A DNA stretch of 64,000 nucleotides from Chelativorans sp. J32. GTDB lineage: Bacteria > Pseudomonadota > Alphaproteobacteria > Rhizobiales > Rhizobiaceae. Below, one piece after another: positions 42,401-54,282 of the stretch (positions within the stretch are counted from its first letter, which is position 1; the number at the start of each line of letters is the position of its first letter). A program made the translations under genes and the position numbers. Below the pieces are notes generated by a model. It saw nothing but the letters and a program-made list of their open reading frames with translations, did no database searches and had not been told where the DNA came from. Location of the stretch: assembly GCF_000518985.1 (NCBI RefSeq), contig NZ_JAEQ01000003.1:248001-312000 (forward strand), read 5' to 3'.

Positions 42401-44716
42401 ATGTTCCAAATACCTGTTGCTACGCTCGGTTTGCCGCGCATCGGCCGGCGACGCGAACTCAAATTCGCGCTGGAGGACTACTGGGCCGGTAAGAGCTCGG
42501 AGGCGGAGCTTCTTGCCACAGCCGCGAAGATACGCGCCGAGAACTGGAGCCTGCAAAAGGCAGCAGGCGCCAGTGTCATTCCGTCCAACGACTTTTCTCT
42601 TTACGACCACGTGCTTGACATGGCGGTGACCGTCGGGGCGATTCCCGAAATCTACGGCTGGGATGGCGGCGCCGTGCCGCTTGAGCTTTATTTCGCCATG
42701 GCGCGCGGCAGTCAGGGCAGCGAAGACGAATGCTGTCATTTGCACAACGGCGGAACCGGGGTGCCGGCGCTGGAAATGACGAAATGGTTCGACACCAATT
42801 ATCATTACATGGTGCCTGAATTCTCAGCCGATCAGCAGTTCCGGCTGGCGTCTACAAAGGCGGTTGACGAATTCAGGGAGGCAAGGGAGCAGGGTTTCCA
42901 TACGCGGCCGGTGCTGCTTGGGCCCGTTTCCTTTCTGAAGCTCGGCAAGCGCAAGGACGGCGGTGATCCGCTTTCGCTGCTGCCGCGGCTGGTTCCGGTC
43001 TATGCCGATCTGCTCAAGCGGCTGGCCCAAGCCGGAGCCGACTGGGTGCAGATGGACGAGCCTTGCCTCGTGCTCGATCTTACGGAAGAGGAGCAGCAGG
43101 CCTATAGGTTCGCCTATGACGCCTTGGCTGCGGCGCGTGCGCCGAAACTGATGCTTGCTACCTATTTCGGGGCGCTCGGGGACAATCTGCCGACCGTGGC
43201 GGCCCTCCCCGTAGCAGGGATCCACGTGGATCTCGTTCGCGCGCCTGAACAAATCGGCAGCCTGGTGGGTGCGATACCGGAGGATCGGATCCTCTCGCTC
43301 GGTGTGGTGGATGGGCGCAACGTCTGGCGCACGGATATCGCCCCGCTTCTCGACCGGCTGGAGCTTTTGGCAAAGGACAATCCCGGACGGTTTCAACTCG
43401 CGCCATCCTGCTCGCTGCTTCATGTGCCCTTCGATCTGGGCCTCGAAACCGGCCTTGATCCGGAACTGAAGAGTTGGCTTGCCTTCGCGGTCCAACGAAT
43501 TGAAGAACTCGCGGTTATCTCGCACGCGCTTTCGGTCGATCGCGCGAATGTCAGCTCCTTCATCGCGGCGGCTTCGCGGGCGCTTTCGGTGCGTGCTTCC
43601 TCTCCCCGCGTGCACGACGCCCGCGTTGCTGGCCGGCTTGCCGAGGTCTCACCGACGATGACGCGGCGCTCCCTGCCATTTGCCGAGCGCCGAAGGTTGC
43701 AGCAGGAAAAGCTGGCGTTGCCCGCCTTCCCGACGACGACCATCGGCTCCTTCCCCCAGACGGCGGAGGTGCGCAGGGCGCGTGCAGCCTATTCCAGGGG
43801 AGAACTGAAGCCAGCCGATTACGACACCTTCCTCAAGAGCGAGACGGACAAAGCCATCCGGTGGCAGGAGGAAATCGGGCTCGACGTGCTCGTGCACGGC
43901 GAGTTCGAGCGGAACGATATGGTGCAGTATTTCGGCGAGCAGCTGACGGGTTTTGCCTTCACCAAGCAGAGCTGGGTGCAAAGCTATGGCTCGCGCTGTG
44001 TCCGCCCGCCCATCATCTTCGGCGATGTCCACAGACCACAGGCGATGACAGTCGAGTGGGCTAGCTATGCTCAGTCGCTCACGGATAAGCCGGTGAAGGG
44101 CATGCTCACCGGGCCGATCACGATGCTCCAATGGTCTTTCGTGCGTGATGATGCGCCGCGTGAAACGGTCTGCCGGCAGATCGCGCTCGCGCTCCGCGAT
44201 GAGGTCCAAGATTTGGAGGAGGCCGGCATAGGCATCATCCAGATCGACGAGCCCGCCTTGCGTGAGGGATTGCCGCTGCGCAAAGCCGACAGGTCTGCCT
44301 ATCTCGACTGGGCGGTGGAGTGTTTTCGCCTTGCTTCGGCCGGCGTGAAGCCGGAAACGCAGATCCACACCCATATGTGTTACGCCGAGTTCAATGAGAT
44401 CATCGATGCGATCGCGGCAATGGACGCCGATGTCATCTCTATCGAAACATCGCGATCCAGAATGGAGCTTCTGCAGGCGTTCCGCGCTTTTCGTTATCCC
44501 AACGACATCGGGCCAGGCGTTTTCGACATCCATTCGCCTCGCGTGCCGCCTGCGGAGGAGATGACAAACCTGTTGCGCAAGGCAGGTGAAGGGCTCCGCT
44601 CCAGCCAGATCTGGGTCAATCCCGATTGCGGCCTAAAGACCCGCAAATGGGAGGAGGTGCGCCCCGCACTCGCCAATATGGTGGCAGCGGCGCGCCAGAT
44701 GCGAGTGGTGCAATAG
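42401..44716 (+). CDS. metE: Cobalamin-independent methionine synthase
   Basis: A 771-residue enzyme transferring the methyl group of 5-methyltetrahydropteroyl-triglutamate to homocysteine. The N-terminal barrel begins VATLGLPRIGRRRELKFALEDYW; the C-terminal barrel has TTTIGSFPQTAEVRRAR and the zinc site: His and Cys in IHTHMCYAEFNEI and the distal Cys in NPDCGLKTRKW. AAGGGG precedes the chosen ATG; eleven codons of open frame upstream are ignored. Regulation by the cobalamin riboswitch directly upstream is expected, and possibly by a SahR-type palindrome. Confidence 0.96.
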   Translation: MFQIPVATLGLPRIGRRRELKFALEDYWAGKSSEAELLATAAKIRAENWSLQKAAGASVIPSNDFSLYDHVLDMAVTVGAIPEIYGWDGGAVPLELYFAMARGSQGSEDECCHLHNGGTGVPALEMTKWFDTNYHYMVPEFSADQQFRLASTKAVDEFREAREQGFHTRPVLLGPVSFLKLGKRKDGGDPLSLLPRLVPVYADLLKRLAQAGADWVQMDEPCLVLDLTEEEQQAYRFAYDALAAARAPKLMLATYFGALGDNLPTVAALPVAGIHVDLVRAPEQIGSLVGAIPEDRILSLGVVDGRNVWRTDIAPLLDRLELLAKDNPGRFQLAPSCSLLHVPFDLGLETGLDPELKSWLAFAVQRIEELAVISHALSVDRANVSSFIAAASRALSVRASSPRVHDARVAGRLAEVSPTMTRRSLPFAERRRLQQEKLALPAFPTTTIGSFPQTAEVRRARAAYSRGELKPADYDTFLKSETDKAIRWQEEIGLDVLVHGEFERNDMVQYFGEQLTGFAFTKQSWVQSYGSRCVRPPIIFGDVHRPQAMTVEWASYAQSLTDKPVKGMLTGPITMLQWSFVRDDAPRETVCRQIALALRDEVQDLEEAGIGIIQIDEPALREGLPLRKADRSAYLDWAVECFRLASAGVKPETQIHTHMCYAEFNEIIDAIAAMDADVISIETSRSRMELLQAFRAFRYPNDIGPGVFDIHSPRVPPAEEMTNLLRKAGEGLRSSQIWVNPDCGLKTRKWEEVRPALANMVAAARQMRVVQ

Positions 44717-44737
44717 GCGCTGAACGTCCTGGTATGG

Positions 44738-44762
44738 GAACGCCGCCCGGGTGGCGGCGTTC
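44738..44762 (+). terminator. Terminator after metE
   Basis: A perfect 10-bp stem (GAACGCCGCC/GGCGGCGTTC) with a 5-base loop starts 22 bases after the metE stop and is followed by a T-rich TGCCTGTTCT. Confidence 0.65.
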
Positions 44763-44786
44763 TGCCTGTTCTAAGCAGGACGTGTC

Positions 44787-45863
44787 ATGGCCGCTCGTGC
44801 ACCGGGAACATCCACAGCTGGAAATAGGGACCGACCGGCAATCGGGCCGGTTCCGCCGATGGAAGCCAAACTGGTGGAAAGCTTGCCGGACGGGGCAGGC
44901 TGGGAATTCGAGCCGAAATGGGATGGTTTTCGCTGCCTCGCTCACCGCAGCGGCGATGAGATCGAGCTTTATGCGAAATCCGGCAAGCCGCTGGGCCGCT
45001 ACTTCCCCGAAGTGATCGAGATTGTGCGGGCGCTGCCGGGCGGCCAATTCATCCTGGATGGGGAGCTCGTCATTCCCGTCGGTGAGACCCTTTCCTTCGA
45101 TGCCCTGCAATTGCGGCTCCATCCGGCAGAAAGCCGCATCCGCAAACTGGCCCGCGAAACGCCGGCCATTCTTATCCTCTTCGACATGCTGCTGACGCCG
45201 GATGGCGAAGATCTCACGGGAGCGCCGCTCACGGAACGGCGCGCTGCCTTGGAGCGATTCCTTGCCAAGGCTGAGGTTCCCGGTATCCGGCTCTCGCCCT
45301 ACACGCGCGATCGCAAAGAGGCCGAAGCCTGGCTCGAGCGCGCCGGCGGCGCGCTCGACGGCGTCATCGCCAAGCAGCTCGACGGGCCGTATGAGAGCGG
45401 CGAGCGTGCGATGCTCAAGGTGAAGCGGATTCGCTCGGCCGACTGCGTTGTCGGCGGCTTTCGCTACGGCAAGGACAGCAATCTCGTTGGCTCGCTCTTG
45501 CTTGGCCTCTTCGACGATGCCGGAAAGCTGCATCATGTCGGCTTCACCTCCATGATCAGCAATGAGGAGCGGCCGGCACTGACGCGAAGGCTGGAAAAGT
45601 TGAAGGGCCCGCCGGGTTTTACGGGGCGTGCGCCAGGCGGCCCCAGCCGATGGGCGACGGAGCGCAGCGGCGAATGGGAGCCGCTGAAGCATGAACTGGT
45701 GGTGGAAGTTACCTATGACCAGGTGACAGGCGACCGCTTCCGGCATGGAACGCGGCTCCTGCGATGGCGCCCCGACAAGGATCCACGCCAATGCACGTTC
45801 GAGCAGCTCGAACAGGAGGCGCGGCCCGGCAAGCTGATCGAGGACGTTATCCGGAAGACCTGA
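44787..45863 (+). CDS. ATP-dependent DNA ligase (LigC-like)
   Basis: A 358-residue ATP-dependent ligase. The adenylated lysine is in motif I FEPKWDGFRCLAHR; motif III/IV segments are FILDGELVIPVG and DGVIAKQLDGPYESGERAMLKVK, and the C-terminal OB domain ends FRHGTRLLRWRPDKDPRQC. Such ligases act in DNA repair, often with Ku in end joining or alone in base-excision repair. No ku or polymerase-domain gene is adjacent. An internal Met at residue 25 is an alternative start. The gene is isolated and convergent with the TauE-like gene. Confidence 0.9.
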   Translation: MAARAPGTSTAGNRDRPAIGPVPPMEAKLVESLPDGAGWEFEPKWDGFRCLAHRSGDEIELYAKSGKPLGRYFPEVIEIVRALPGGQFILDGELVIPVGETLSFDALQLRLHPAESRIRKLARETPAILILFDMLLTPDGEDLTGAPLTERRAALERFLAKAEVPGIRLSPYTRDRKEAEAWLERAGGALDGVIAKQLDGPYESGERAMLKVKRIRSADCVVGGFRYGKDSNLVGSLLLGLFDDAGKLHHVGFTSMISNEERPALTRRLEKLKGPPGFTGRAPGGPSRWATERSGEWEPLKHELVVEVTYDQVTGDRFRHGTRLLRWRPDKDPRQCTFEQLEQEARPGKLIEDVIRKT

Positions 45864-45870
45864 GACGGGT

Positions 45871-46620
45871 TCAGGTCAAAAGCGCGTCGTAGATGAGCTT
45901 GGCGGCAACGAACCCTAGCAGGATCAAGATCATGCGATCGAAGTTTTCCCGCGACAGCCTGCGCGCCAGCGCGGCGCCCACCGGCATGAAGGCGAGGATC
46001 GGAAGCATTGCGAGCAGGCTGATCAGCGCGCCATGGACCGAGAAGATACCGAGGAAGCTGAGTGAGAGGACCTGAAGCGACGTCACGGCTACGAAGAGAA
46101 ACGAAATCGTCGCGATGAATATCTGCCGGTCGAGGCGCATGGCATTTAGGAAGGTGATGGAGGCCGGAGCGGAAAGCCCCGCTGCGCCTTGCAACATGCC
46201 AGCTAGAAAGCCCGCCGGCATGCTCAACCGGGAGGCTAGCGGAAAAGCTATCTTCCAGTCGGGCCGGGCAAGGCGAAGCGCGATGTAGCCTACGACAGCG
46301 CCGGCCACGATGAGCGAGAGCGCCTTTTGCGAAAAATGGGTGAGCATCAGCGTGCCTAGGAGAACACCCAATATACCTGCACCGGCGAAGCGCAGAAGGA
46401 ACGAACCCGGCAACAGATGCCGGCGGAAACGCCACCCCTGCCACACATTGGTGAGCAGGTTAGGCATCAGCATCACGACCACGGCGAATTTCACGTCAAA
46501 GATCATCGCCAGCGCCGGCACGGCGAGGATGGGTGCGCCTGCGCCGGTCGCACCCTTGAGAACCCCGCCGGCGGCGAGACAGATGAAGATGATGGCAAGT
46601 TCTGCCGGCTGCAAAGTCAC
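45871..46620 (-). CDS. TauE/SafE-family sulfite exporter-like permease
   Basis: A 249-residue membrane protein with seven or eight helices. LAAGGVLKGATGAGAPILAVPALAMIFDVK is the first repeat of the TauE/SafE fold and GFLAGMLQGAAGLSAPASITFLNAM the second. Family members move sulfonates, sulfite or sulfoacetate-like anions; substrate here is unknown. It is convergent with the ligase gene and divergent from the one-carbon module. Confidence 0.85.
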   Translation of the reverse strand: MTLQPAELAIIFICLAAGGVLKGATGAGAPILAVPALAMIFDVKFAVVVMLMPNLLTNVWQGWRFRRHLLPGSFLLRFAGAGILGVLLGTLMLTHFSQKALSLIVAGAVVGYIALRLARPDWKIAFPLASRLSMPAGFLAGMLQGAAGLSAPASITFLNAMRLDRQIFIATISFLFVAVTSLQVLSLSFLGIFSVHGALISLLAMLPILAFMPVGAALARRLSRENFDRMILILLGFVAAKLIYDALLT

Positions 46621-47021
46621 GGGAAGGTCTCTTTGAGATGACTCGGGCCGGAAGCCGCCCGACGTAATGGAAGCATCTATCAGCAGGTGCTTCTATCCCC
46701 CGACGAGGGTGGAATCAATCTTGAACGCATCGGTTAGGTTGAAGCAGGCGAATTTCAGTATACATTTCGGGTGAGGATGGCTGGATCAACGGTGCTCTCT
46801 AGGAGGAGCTGTTCGTTTCATATCCCTGGCTTCGCCTCGCTCGCCATAGAACGGCGAATGCAGCGGAACAGCGGGATCTCTCTTCCTCTAGGCCCGGGGA
46901 CCAAATTCGCTCGGGCCTCTGGATATTTCCATCGGAGTGCCCACAGCGCGATTGACAGGCGGCATTCGGAATTGCAAATTGTATACCGACGGAATGCACA
47001 AATGAGTGCTGGGAGGAACCG
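46621..47021 (+). promoter_or_regulatory. Upstream region of the metF-like/O-demethylase module
   Basis: 401 bases without a gene. A TTGACA-like -35 box lies at 46952-46957, but the -10 is poor (CAAATT at 17 bases). TTGTATAC (46979-46986) overlaps the expected start region and resembles half of the TTGTATACAA-type operators used by FCD-group GntR regulators, one of which is encoded at 49.5 kb. A good ribosome site, GGAGGAACCG, precedes the reductase ATG. Confidence 0.4.
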
Positions 47022-49380
<2,359 letters not shown>

Positions 49381-49395
49381 GACTGCCAAAAGTTG

Positions 49396-49428
49396 GGGGC
49401 GGTTCTGGTGCACGGCCGGAATCGCCCC
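49396..49428 (+). terminator. Hairpin after the O-demethylase gene
   Basis: A 10-bp stem (GGGGCGGTTC/GAATCGCCCC, one G-U pair) with a 13-base loop begins 16 bases after the stop. There is no T run, so partial termination or mRNA protection is more likely. Confidence 0.4.
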
Positions 49429-49536
49429 TGTGACGGTTAGACAGATGCTTGAAGAACTGTACACACGAGATACTCTGCGCTTTCGGGGTGGGCCCGAAAG
49501 CGGGCGGTATGCAAAGGGGTTCGAGGCGCCAGGCCG

Positions 49537-50280
49537 ATGAGACGGGCGGCGGACGGAAAACGGGACAGTCAGACCTTCAAGGCGCTTCTCGGCGTGCGCG
49601 ATCTCGTGCTCGGCGGCCGGGTCGCGCCGGGTGAACGGCTTTCGGAAGCTGCGCTTGCAGAGCGGCTCGGCATTTCGCGGACACCCCTGCGGGCTGCCCT
49701 CGCGCGGCTTGAGCAGGAGGGGTTGCTTGAGCAGATTCCTTCCGGCGGATATTCGGTGCGAAGCTTCTCGATGGCGGACGTGTTCGACGCCATAGAGCTG
49801 CGCGGCGTCATGGAAGGAACGGCGGCCCGCCTTGCCGCCGAGCGCGGCGTGATGCCGGCCAAGATGAAGGCGATCAAGCAGCTCGTGGCGGATCTCGACA
49901 AGTGCTTCCGGGACAGGCCGGAAGACATGCTGTTCGACCAGTATGTGGAGCTCAATGCGGAGTTCCATGCCGCCCTGGCCGAGCTTCCTGGAAGCGAGAT
50001 GATGCGCCGCGAGGTGGAGCGGGCCGGCCGGCTGCCCTTCGCCTCGCCCAGCGCCTTCCTGGAAAAACAGGAGGATGTGCTGGCATTCCGGCTTTCGCTC
50101 GTGCGGGCGCAATGGCAGCATAGGGAGATCGTTGCCGCCATAGAAATGCGCGAAGGAAGCAGGGCGGAGGCGCTTGCACGCGAGCACGCACGGCTCGCGC
50201 GCCAGAACATGGAATTCGTGTTGGGCGAAGACCGCAGCCTGATCCCCCGTGTTCCGGGGCTGGCGCTGGTCTCCGCCTAG
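49537..50280 (+). CDS. GntR-family regulator, FCD subgroup
   Basis: A 247-residue regulator. The winged helix-turn-helix (about 15-80) reads RLGISRTPLRAALARLEQEGLLEQIPSGGYSVRSF. The FCD ligand domain (about 95-230) has ELRGVMEGTAARLAA, LNAEFHAALAEL and HREIVAAIEMREGSRAEALAREHARLARQN, where the histidines would bind metal and an organic acid. FCD regulators such as VanR control aromatic-acid and organic-acid catabolism. Placed between the demethylase and the importer, it most likely controls both, with the methoxylated acid or its product as effector. Confidence 0.9.
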   Translation: MRRAADGKRDSQTFKALLGVRDLVLGGRVAPGERLSEAALAERLGISRTPLRAALARLEQEGLLEQIPSGGYSVRSFSMADVFDAIELRGVMEGTAARLAAERGVMPAKMKAIKQLVADLDKCFRDRPEDMLFDQYVELNAEFHAALAELPGSEMMRREVERAGRLPFASPSAFLEKQEDVLAFRLSLVRAQWQHREIVAAIEMREGSRAEALAREHARLARQNMEFVLGEDRSLIPRVPGLALVSA

Positions 50281-50364
50281 AACCTTTTCCCTTCCGGTCC
50301 GTGCCGGAATCAGACAAAGGCGGTGCAGGATTTCACCGCTGACAAAAACCGAGTGGAGGAAGCG

Positions 50365-51543
50365 ATGATCACAAGAAGAATGTTGATTGCAGCGGCAGGC
50401 CTTGCCGCTTCGGCGCTGGCAGGCGCGCCCACTTTCGCGCAGGAGACCGTCAAGGTCGGGCTGATCGTGCCCATGACGGGGCCCTTCGCCTCGACAGGGC
50501 GCCAGGTGGAAGCCGGCGCGCGGACCTATATGGCGATGCACGGCGACACGGTTGCCGGCAAGAAGATCGAGCTCATCCTGCGTGACGATGCGGGCACTGC
50601 CGACCAGACCCGCCGCATTGCACAGGAACTCGTCGTCAATGATGGAGTGAGCGTGCTTGCCGGCTTCGGTCTGACGCCGCTTGCGCTCGCGGTCGCGCCC
50701 GTGATCGGCCAGGCGAAGATCCCTGCCATCATCACATCGGCCGCTACATCCTCGATCACCGAGCAGTCCGACTACTATGTCCGCTCGAGCTTCACGCTGC
50801 CGCAGGCGGCGGTGCCGGTGGCGACCTGGGCCACCGAAAACGACATCAAGCGCGTTGTCACGCTCGTTTCGGACTACGGTCCGGGGATCGACGCGGAAAC
50901 CTGGTTCACGAAGGAGTTTACCGCCAAGGGCGGCGAGATCGTCGAAGCAGTCCGCGTGCCGCTGCAGAATCCGGACTTCGCGCCCTACCTGCAACGGGTA
51001 CGCGACGCGGATCCGGACGCCATCTTCGTGTTCCTTCCTTCCGGTGTCGGCTCGTTGTTCATGAAGCAGTTCGCTGATCGTGGCCTGGCGGACGCGGGCA
51101 TCAAGCTCATCGCGACGGGTGACGTGACCGACGATGATATCCTGAACGACATGGGCAAGCCGGCGCTCGGCGCCATCACCGGCCAGCATTATTCGACGGC
51201 ACATGATAGCCCGGAAAACAAGGCTTATGTCGAAGCTTACAAGGCTGCCTATCCGGATATGCGCCCCAATTTCATGTCGGTCGGCGGGTATGACGCCATG
51301 CATCTCGTCTATGCGGCGCTTGAGAAGACCGGGGGCGACGCTACCGGCGATGCCCTGATCGAAGCGATGAAGGGCCTTTCCTGGACGAGCCCGCGCGGCC
51401 CGGTCTCCATCGATCCCGAAACGCGTGAGATTATCCAGAACATCTATATGCGCGAGGTCAAGGAAGTCGACGGAGAGCTCTACAATGTGGAGTTCGCGAC
51501 CTATGAGGCTGTGAAGGATCCGGCCAAGACTTCCGACCAATAG
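50365..51543 (+). CDS. Branched-chain-type ABC transporter substrate-binding protein
   Basis: A 392-residue periplasmic protein. A signal peptide (MITRRMLIAAAGLAASALAGAPTFAQ) precedes the LivK-like Peripla_BP_6 domain with VKVGLIVPMTGPFASTGRQVEAGA, RDDAGTADQTRRIAQELV and PNFMSVGGYDAMHLVYAAL. GGAGGAAG stands before the ATG. Although related to leucine-binding proteins, many paralogues bind aromatic acids; the neighbouring demethylase makes that plausible. It is the first of five importer genes and is followed by a strong hairpin. Confidence 0.93.
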   Translation: MITRRMLIAAAGLAASALAGAPTFAQETVKVGLIVPMTGPFASTGRQVEAGARTYMAMHGDTVAGKKIELILRDDAGTADQTRRIAQELVVNDGVSVLAGFGLTPLALAVAPVIGQAKIPAIITSAATSSITEQSDYYVRSSFTLPQAAVPVATWATENDIKRVVTLVSDYGPGIDAETWFTKEFTAKGGEIVEAVRVPLQNPDFAPYLQRVRDADPDAIFVFLPSGVGSLFMKQFADRGLADAGIKLIATGDVTDDDILNDMGKPALGAITGQHYSTAHDSPENKAYVEAYKAAYPDMRPNFMSVGGYDAMHLVYAALEKTGGDATGDALIEAMKGLSWTSPRGPVSIDPETREIIQNIYMREVKEVDGELYNVEFATYEAVKDPAKTSDQ

Positions 51544-51562
51544 GAAACCGTGTCATCTATTG

Positions 51563-51592
51563 CGGCGGGGAGAAAGCTCCCCGCCGTTTCTT
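51563..51592 (+). terminator. Attenuating terminator between binding-protein and permease genes
   Basis: A perfect 10-bp stem (CGGCGGGGAG/CTCCCCGCCG) with an AAAG loop is followed by TTTCTT. Its position after the binding-protein gene fits partial termination that keeps that protein in excess over the permeases. Confidence 0.65.
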
Positions 51593-51611
51593 GTGAACGC
51601 CGGGCGGTATT

Positions 51612-52472
51612 ATGCTGACCATCCTGTTCGACGGCATTGCTTATGGAATGCTGCTCTTCATCATCGCCGTGGGGCTTGCCATCACGCTGGGGCTGATGAA
51701 CTTCATCAACCTGGCGCATGGCGCATTCGCGATGGCCGGCGGATACATCACCGTCGTATTGATGAACCGCTACGGCGTCTCCTTCTATCTCTGCCTGCCC
51801 ATTGCGTTCCTCGCCATGGCGGTCGTGGGCGTCGTGCTGGAGCGGACGCTCTACCGCCGTCTCTATTCGGCTTCCCACCTCGATCAGGTGTTGTTCTCGG
51901 TGGGCCTCGTTTTCATGTCGGTGGCTGCCGTGCAATATTTCATGGGCGGCCAGCAGCAACTCATCCATTTGCCGCCGGAATTGAGCGGACGCACGGAGAT
52001 CTTCGGCATCGGCGTTGGCCGGTATCGGCTCTTCATAACCATCGTCTGCGCCGTGCTGGTCGTCGCCCTGCAACTCGCTCTGACGAAGACACGATTCGGC
52101 AGCCAACTCCGCGCCGCTGTCGATGACGGTCGCGTCGCGCGTGGACTTGGCATCAATGTCTCGACGGTCTTTGCGCTCACCTTTGCCGCTGGTTCCGGCC
52201 TCGCGGGCCTTGGCGGTGCGATGGGAGCGGAAATCCTTGGGCTCGACCCCAATTTTCCGCTTAAGTTCATGGTCTATTTCCTCATCGTGGTGACCGTCGG
52301 CGGCACGTCGACCATTACCGGCCCCTTCCTCGCCGCATTGCTCCTGGGCATCGCCGATGTGGCAGGCAAGTATTACGTGCCCGAGATCGGCGCATTTGTC
52401 ATTTATGCGGTGATGGTCATTATGCTTGTGCTCAGGCCCCATGGCCTCTTCGCGCGTGAGGGCGGTCGATGA
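51612..52472 (+). CDS. Branched-chain-type ABC permease (LivH-like)
   Basis: A 286-residue inner-membrane permease with about eight helices. LGLMNFINLAHGAFAMAGGYITV is the family's Asn-rich signature, and ALGINVSTVFALTFAAGSGLAGLGGAMGAE is the coupling-loop region in near form. Its last codons overlap the next permease by four bases. Confidence 0.93.
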   Translation: MLTILFDGIAYGMLLFIIAVGLAITLGLMNFINLAHGAFAMAGGYITVVLMNRYGVSFYLCLPIAFLAMAVVGVVLERTLYRRLYSASHLDQVLFSVGLVFMSVAAVQYFMGGQQQLIHLPPELSGRTEIFGIGVGRYRLFITIVCAVLVVALQLALTKTRFGSQLRAAVDDGRVARGLGINVSTVFALTFAAGSGLAGLGGAMGAEILGLDPNFPLKFMVYFLIVVTVGGTSTITGPFLAALLLGIADVAGKYYVPEIGAFVIYAVMVIMLVLRPHGLFAREGGR

Positions 52473-53539
52473 CAGTGATCGGGGAAACCACGGCGGCCGT
52501 TTCCAGCACCGGCCCCGAGCATGTGGCTGCAACGCAACTGCGCCGGCGCAACGCTTGGCGGGCCTACGAGATCGTGCTTTGGCTCGTCGCCATCGCGCTC
52601 ATTTTCATGCTGCCTTCCAAGGCCTTGCTTCTCACCGAGATTGCAATTCTCGCTCTTTTTGCGGTGTCGCTGGATCTGGTGCTCGGTTATGCGGGCATCG
52701 TTTCGCTGGGCCATGGCGCCTTCTTCGGGCTCGGCGCCTATGTGGCCGGGCTCTTCGCGATGCACTTCTTTCCCGAACCGGTCACCGGATTGCTGGTGGC
52801 AGGGCTTGTAAGCGGGCTCCTCGGCTTCGTCACGAGTTTCCTCGTGCTGCGCGGCTCCGATCTTACGCGGCTTATGACCACGCTGGGCATCGCACTCATG
52901 CTTGCCGAGCTTGCAAACCAGATGGCGTGGCTGACCGGAGGCGCAGACGGGCTTTCAGGTTTCACGGTGGGGCCGATCCTCGGGCTCTTCGAATTCGATC
53001 TTTGGGGGCGCACCGGTTACATCTATTCGCTCGTCGTGCTCTTCCTCGCCACCTGGGCGGCCCGGAGGATCGTCAACTCACCGTTCGGCCTGTCGTTGAA
53101 GGCCGTCCAGGGCAACCGCGTCCGTGCGGCGATGGTGGGTGTGCCGGCCAAGAGCCGGATCGTCGTGATCTATACGATCGCTGCGGTCTATGCGGGATTT
53201 GCCGGCGCCCTTCTCACGCAGACGACCAGTTTCGTCTCGCCGGACGTGCTTGCATTCCACCGGTCGGCAGATGTGCTCCTGGTGCTGGTGCTGGGCGGCG
53301 TGGGATACCTCTATGGCGGGATCATCGGCGCGATCATCTTCACTCTGCTGCGCGATTGGTTTTCCGTCATCACGCCTCAATACTGGATGTTCTGGATAGG
53401 CTTGGTTCTGGTGATCATCGTCATGGTCGGCCGTGAGAACATCACCCGCTGGCACACGTTCCTGCCGGCACCGATCCAGCGGGCTCTCGCCCGCGCCGCC
53501 AATTGGCGCCCGGGACCGAAGATTGGAGGCGGCCAATGA
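52469..53539 (+). CDS. Branched-chain-type ABC permease (LivM-like)
   Basis: A 356-residue permease with about ten helices. LDLVLGYAGIVSLGHGAFFGLGAYVAG is the LivM counterpart of the LivH signature, and GVPAKSRIVVIYTIAAVYAGFAGALL follows near the coupling loop. It overlaps livH-like and the following ATPase gene by four bases each, so the importer genes are translationally coupled. Confidence 0.93.
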   Translation: MTVIGETTAAVSSTGPEHVAATQLRRRNAWRAYEIVLWLVAIALIFMLPSKALLLTEIAILALFAVSLDLVLGYAGIVSLGHGAFFGLGAYVAGLFAMHFFPEPVTGLLVAGLVSGLLGFVTSFLVLRGSDLTRLMTTLGIALMLAELANQMAWLTGGADGLSGFTVGPILGLFEFDLWGRTGYIYSLVVLFLATWAARRIVNSPFGLSLKAVQGNRVRAAMVGVPAKSRIVVIYTIAAVYAGFAGALLTQTTSFVSPDVLAFHRSADVLLVLVLGGVGYLYGGIIGAIIFTLLRDWFSVITPQYWMFWIGLVLVIIVMVGRENITRWHTFLPAPIQRALARAANWRPGPKIGGGQ

Positions 53540-54282
53540 GCGCCGTGCTCCAAACCCGCAATCTGATGAAGCGCTTCGGCGGCTTTGTCGCAACCAACGA
53601 CGTCTCGCTCTCGGTGGAGCAGGGCGCCCGGCATGCTCTGATAGGCCCGAATGGTGCAGGCAAGACCACGCTCATCAACTTGCTGACCGGAGCGCTGAAA
53701 CCCACATCGGGACGCGTTATCCTGCAGGGAGAGGACATTACCGACCTTCCTCCGCACCAGCGCGTGCGCCGGGGCTTGGCGCGCACATTCCAGGTCAATC
53801 AGCTCTTTCCGGAATTCACGCCGCTTGAAGCAGTGGTATTGGCCATCAACGAGCGGGAACAGCTGGGCGCTTCCGCCTGGAAACCCCTCGTCCGATATCC
53901 GCAGGTGGTTGACGAGGCTGCCGCGCTTCTGGAGCGGTTCGGCCTTTCCGACGTGATGGGAGAGCGCACATCCCGCCTGCCTTACGGGAAGCAGCGGCTG
54001 CTGGAGATGGCGCTTGCCTTTGCCGCCAAGCCGCGCGTGCTTCTTCTGGACGAGCCCGCGGCCGGTGTGCCGGAGGAAGAGCGTCATGAGGTGCTTGCGA
54101 TCGTGCGCGCACTGCCATCGGATGTGACCGTCGTTCTGATCGAGCACGACATGGATCTCGTCTTTTCCTTTGCAGACCGGATCTCCGTTCTGGTTTCCGG
54201 CGCGCTCTTTACCGAAGGCACGGTGGCTGAGATCGCTGCCGATCCGCGCGTGAAGGCCATCTATCTTGGAGAGGATGCCTGA
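53536..54282 (+). CDS. Branched-chain-type ABC ATPase (LivG-like)
   Basis: A 248-residue ATPase. Walker A is GPNGAGKTTLINLLTG; ARTFQVNQLFPEFTPLEAV is the Q-loop. The signature is divergent, RLPYGKQRLLEMALAFA, as in many LivG proteins, and Walker B is VLLLDEPAAGVPEEE. The D-loop region reads AAGVPEEE rather than the common AAGLNP. Start chosen at the ATG overlapping the permease stop. Confidence 0.93.
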   Translation: MSAVLQTRNLMKRFGGFVATNDVSLSVEQGARHALIGPNGAGKTTLINLLTGALKPTSGRVILQGEDITDLPPHQRVRRGLARTFQVNQLFPEFTPLEAVVLAINEREQLGASAWKPLVRYPQVVDEAAALLERFGLSDVMGERTSRLPYGKQRLLEMALAFAAKPRVLLLDEPAAGVPEEERHEVLAIVRALPSDVTVVLIEHDMDLVFSFADRISVLVSGALFTEGTVAEIAADPRVKAIYLGEDA

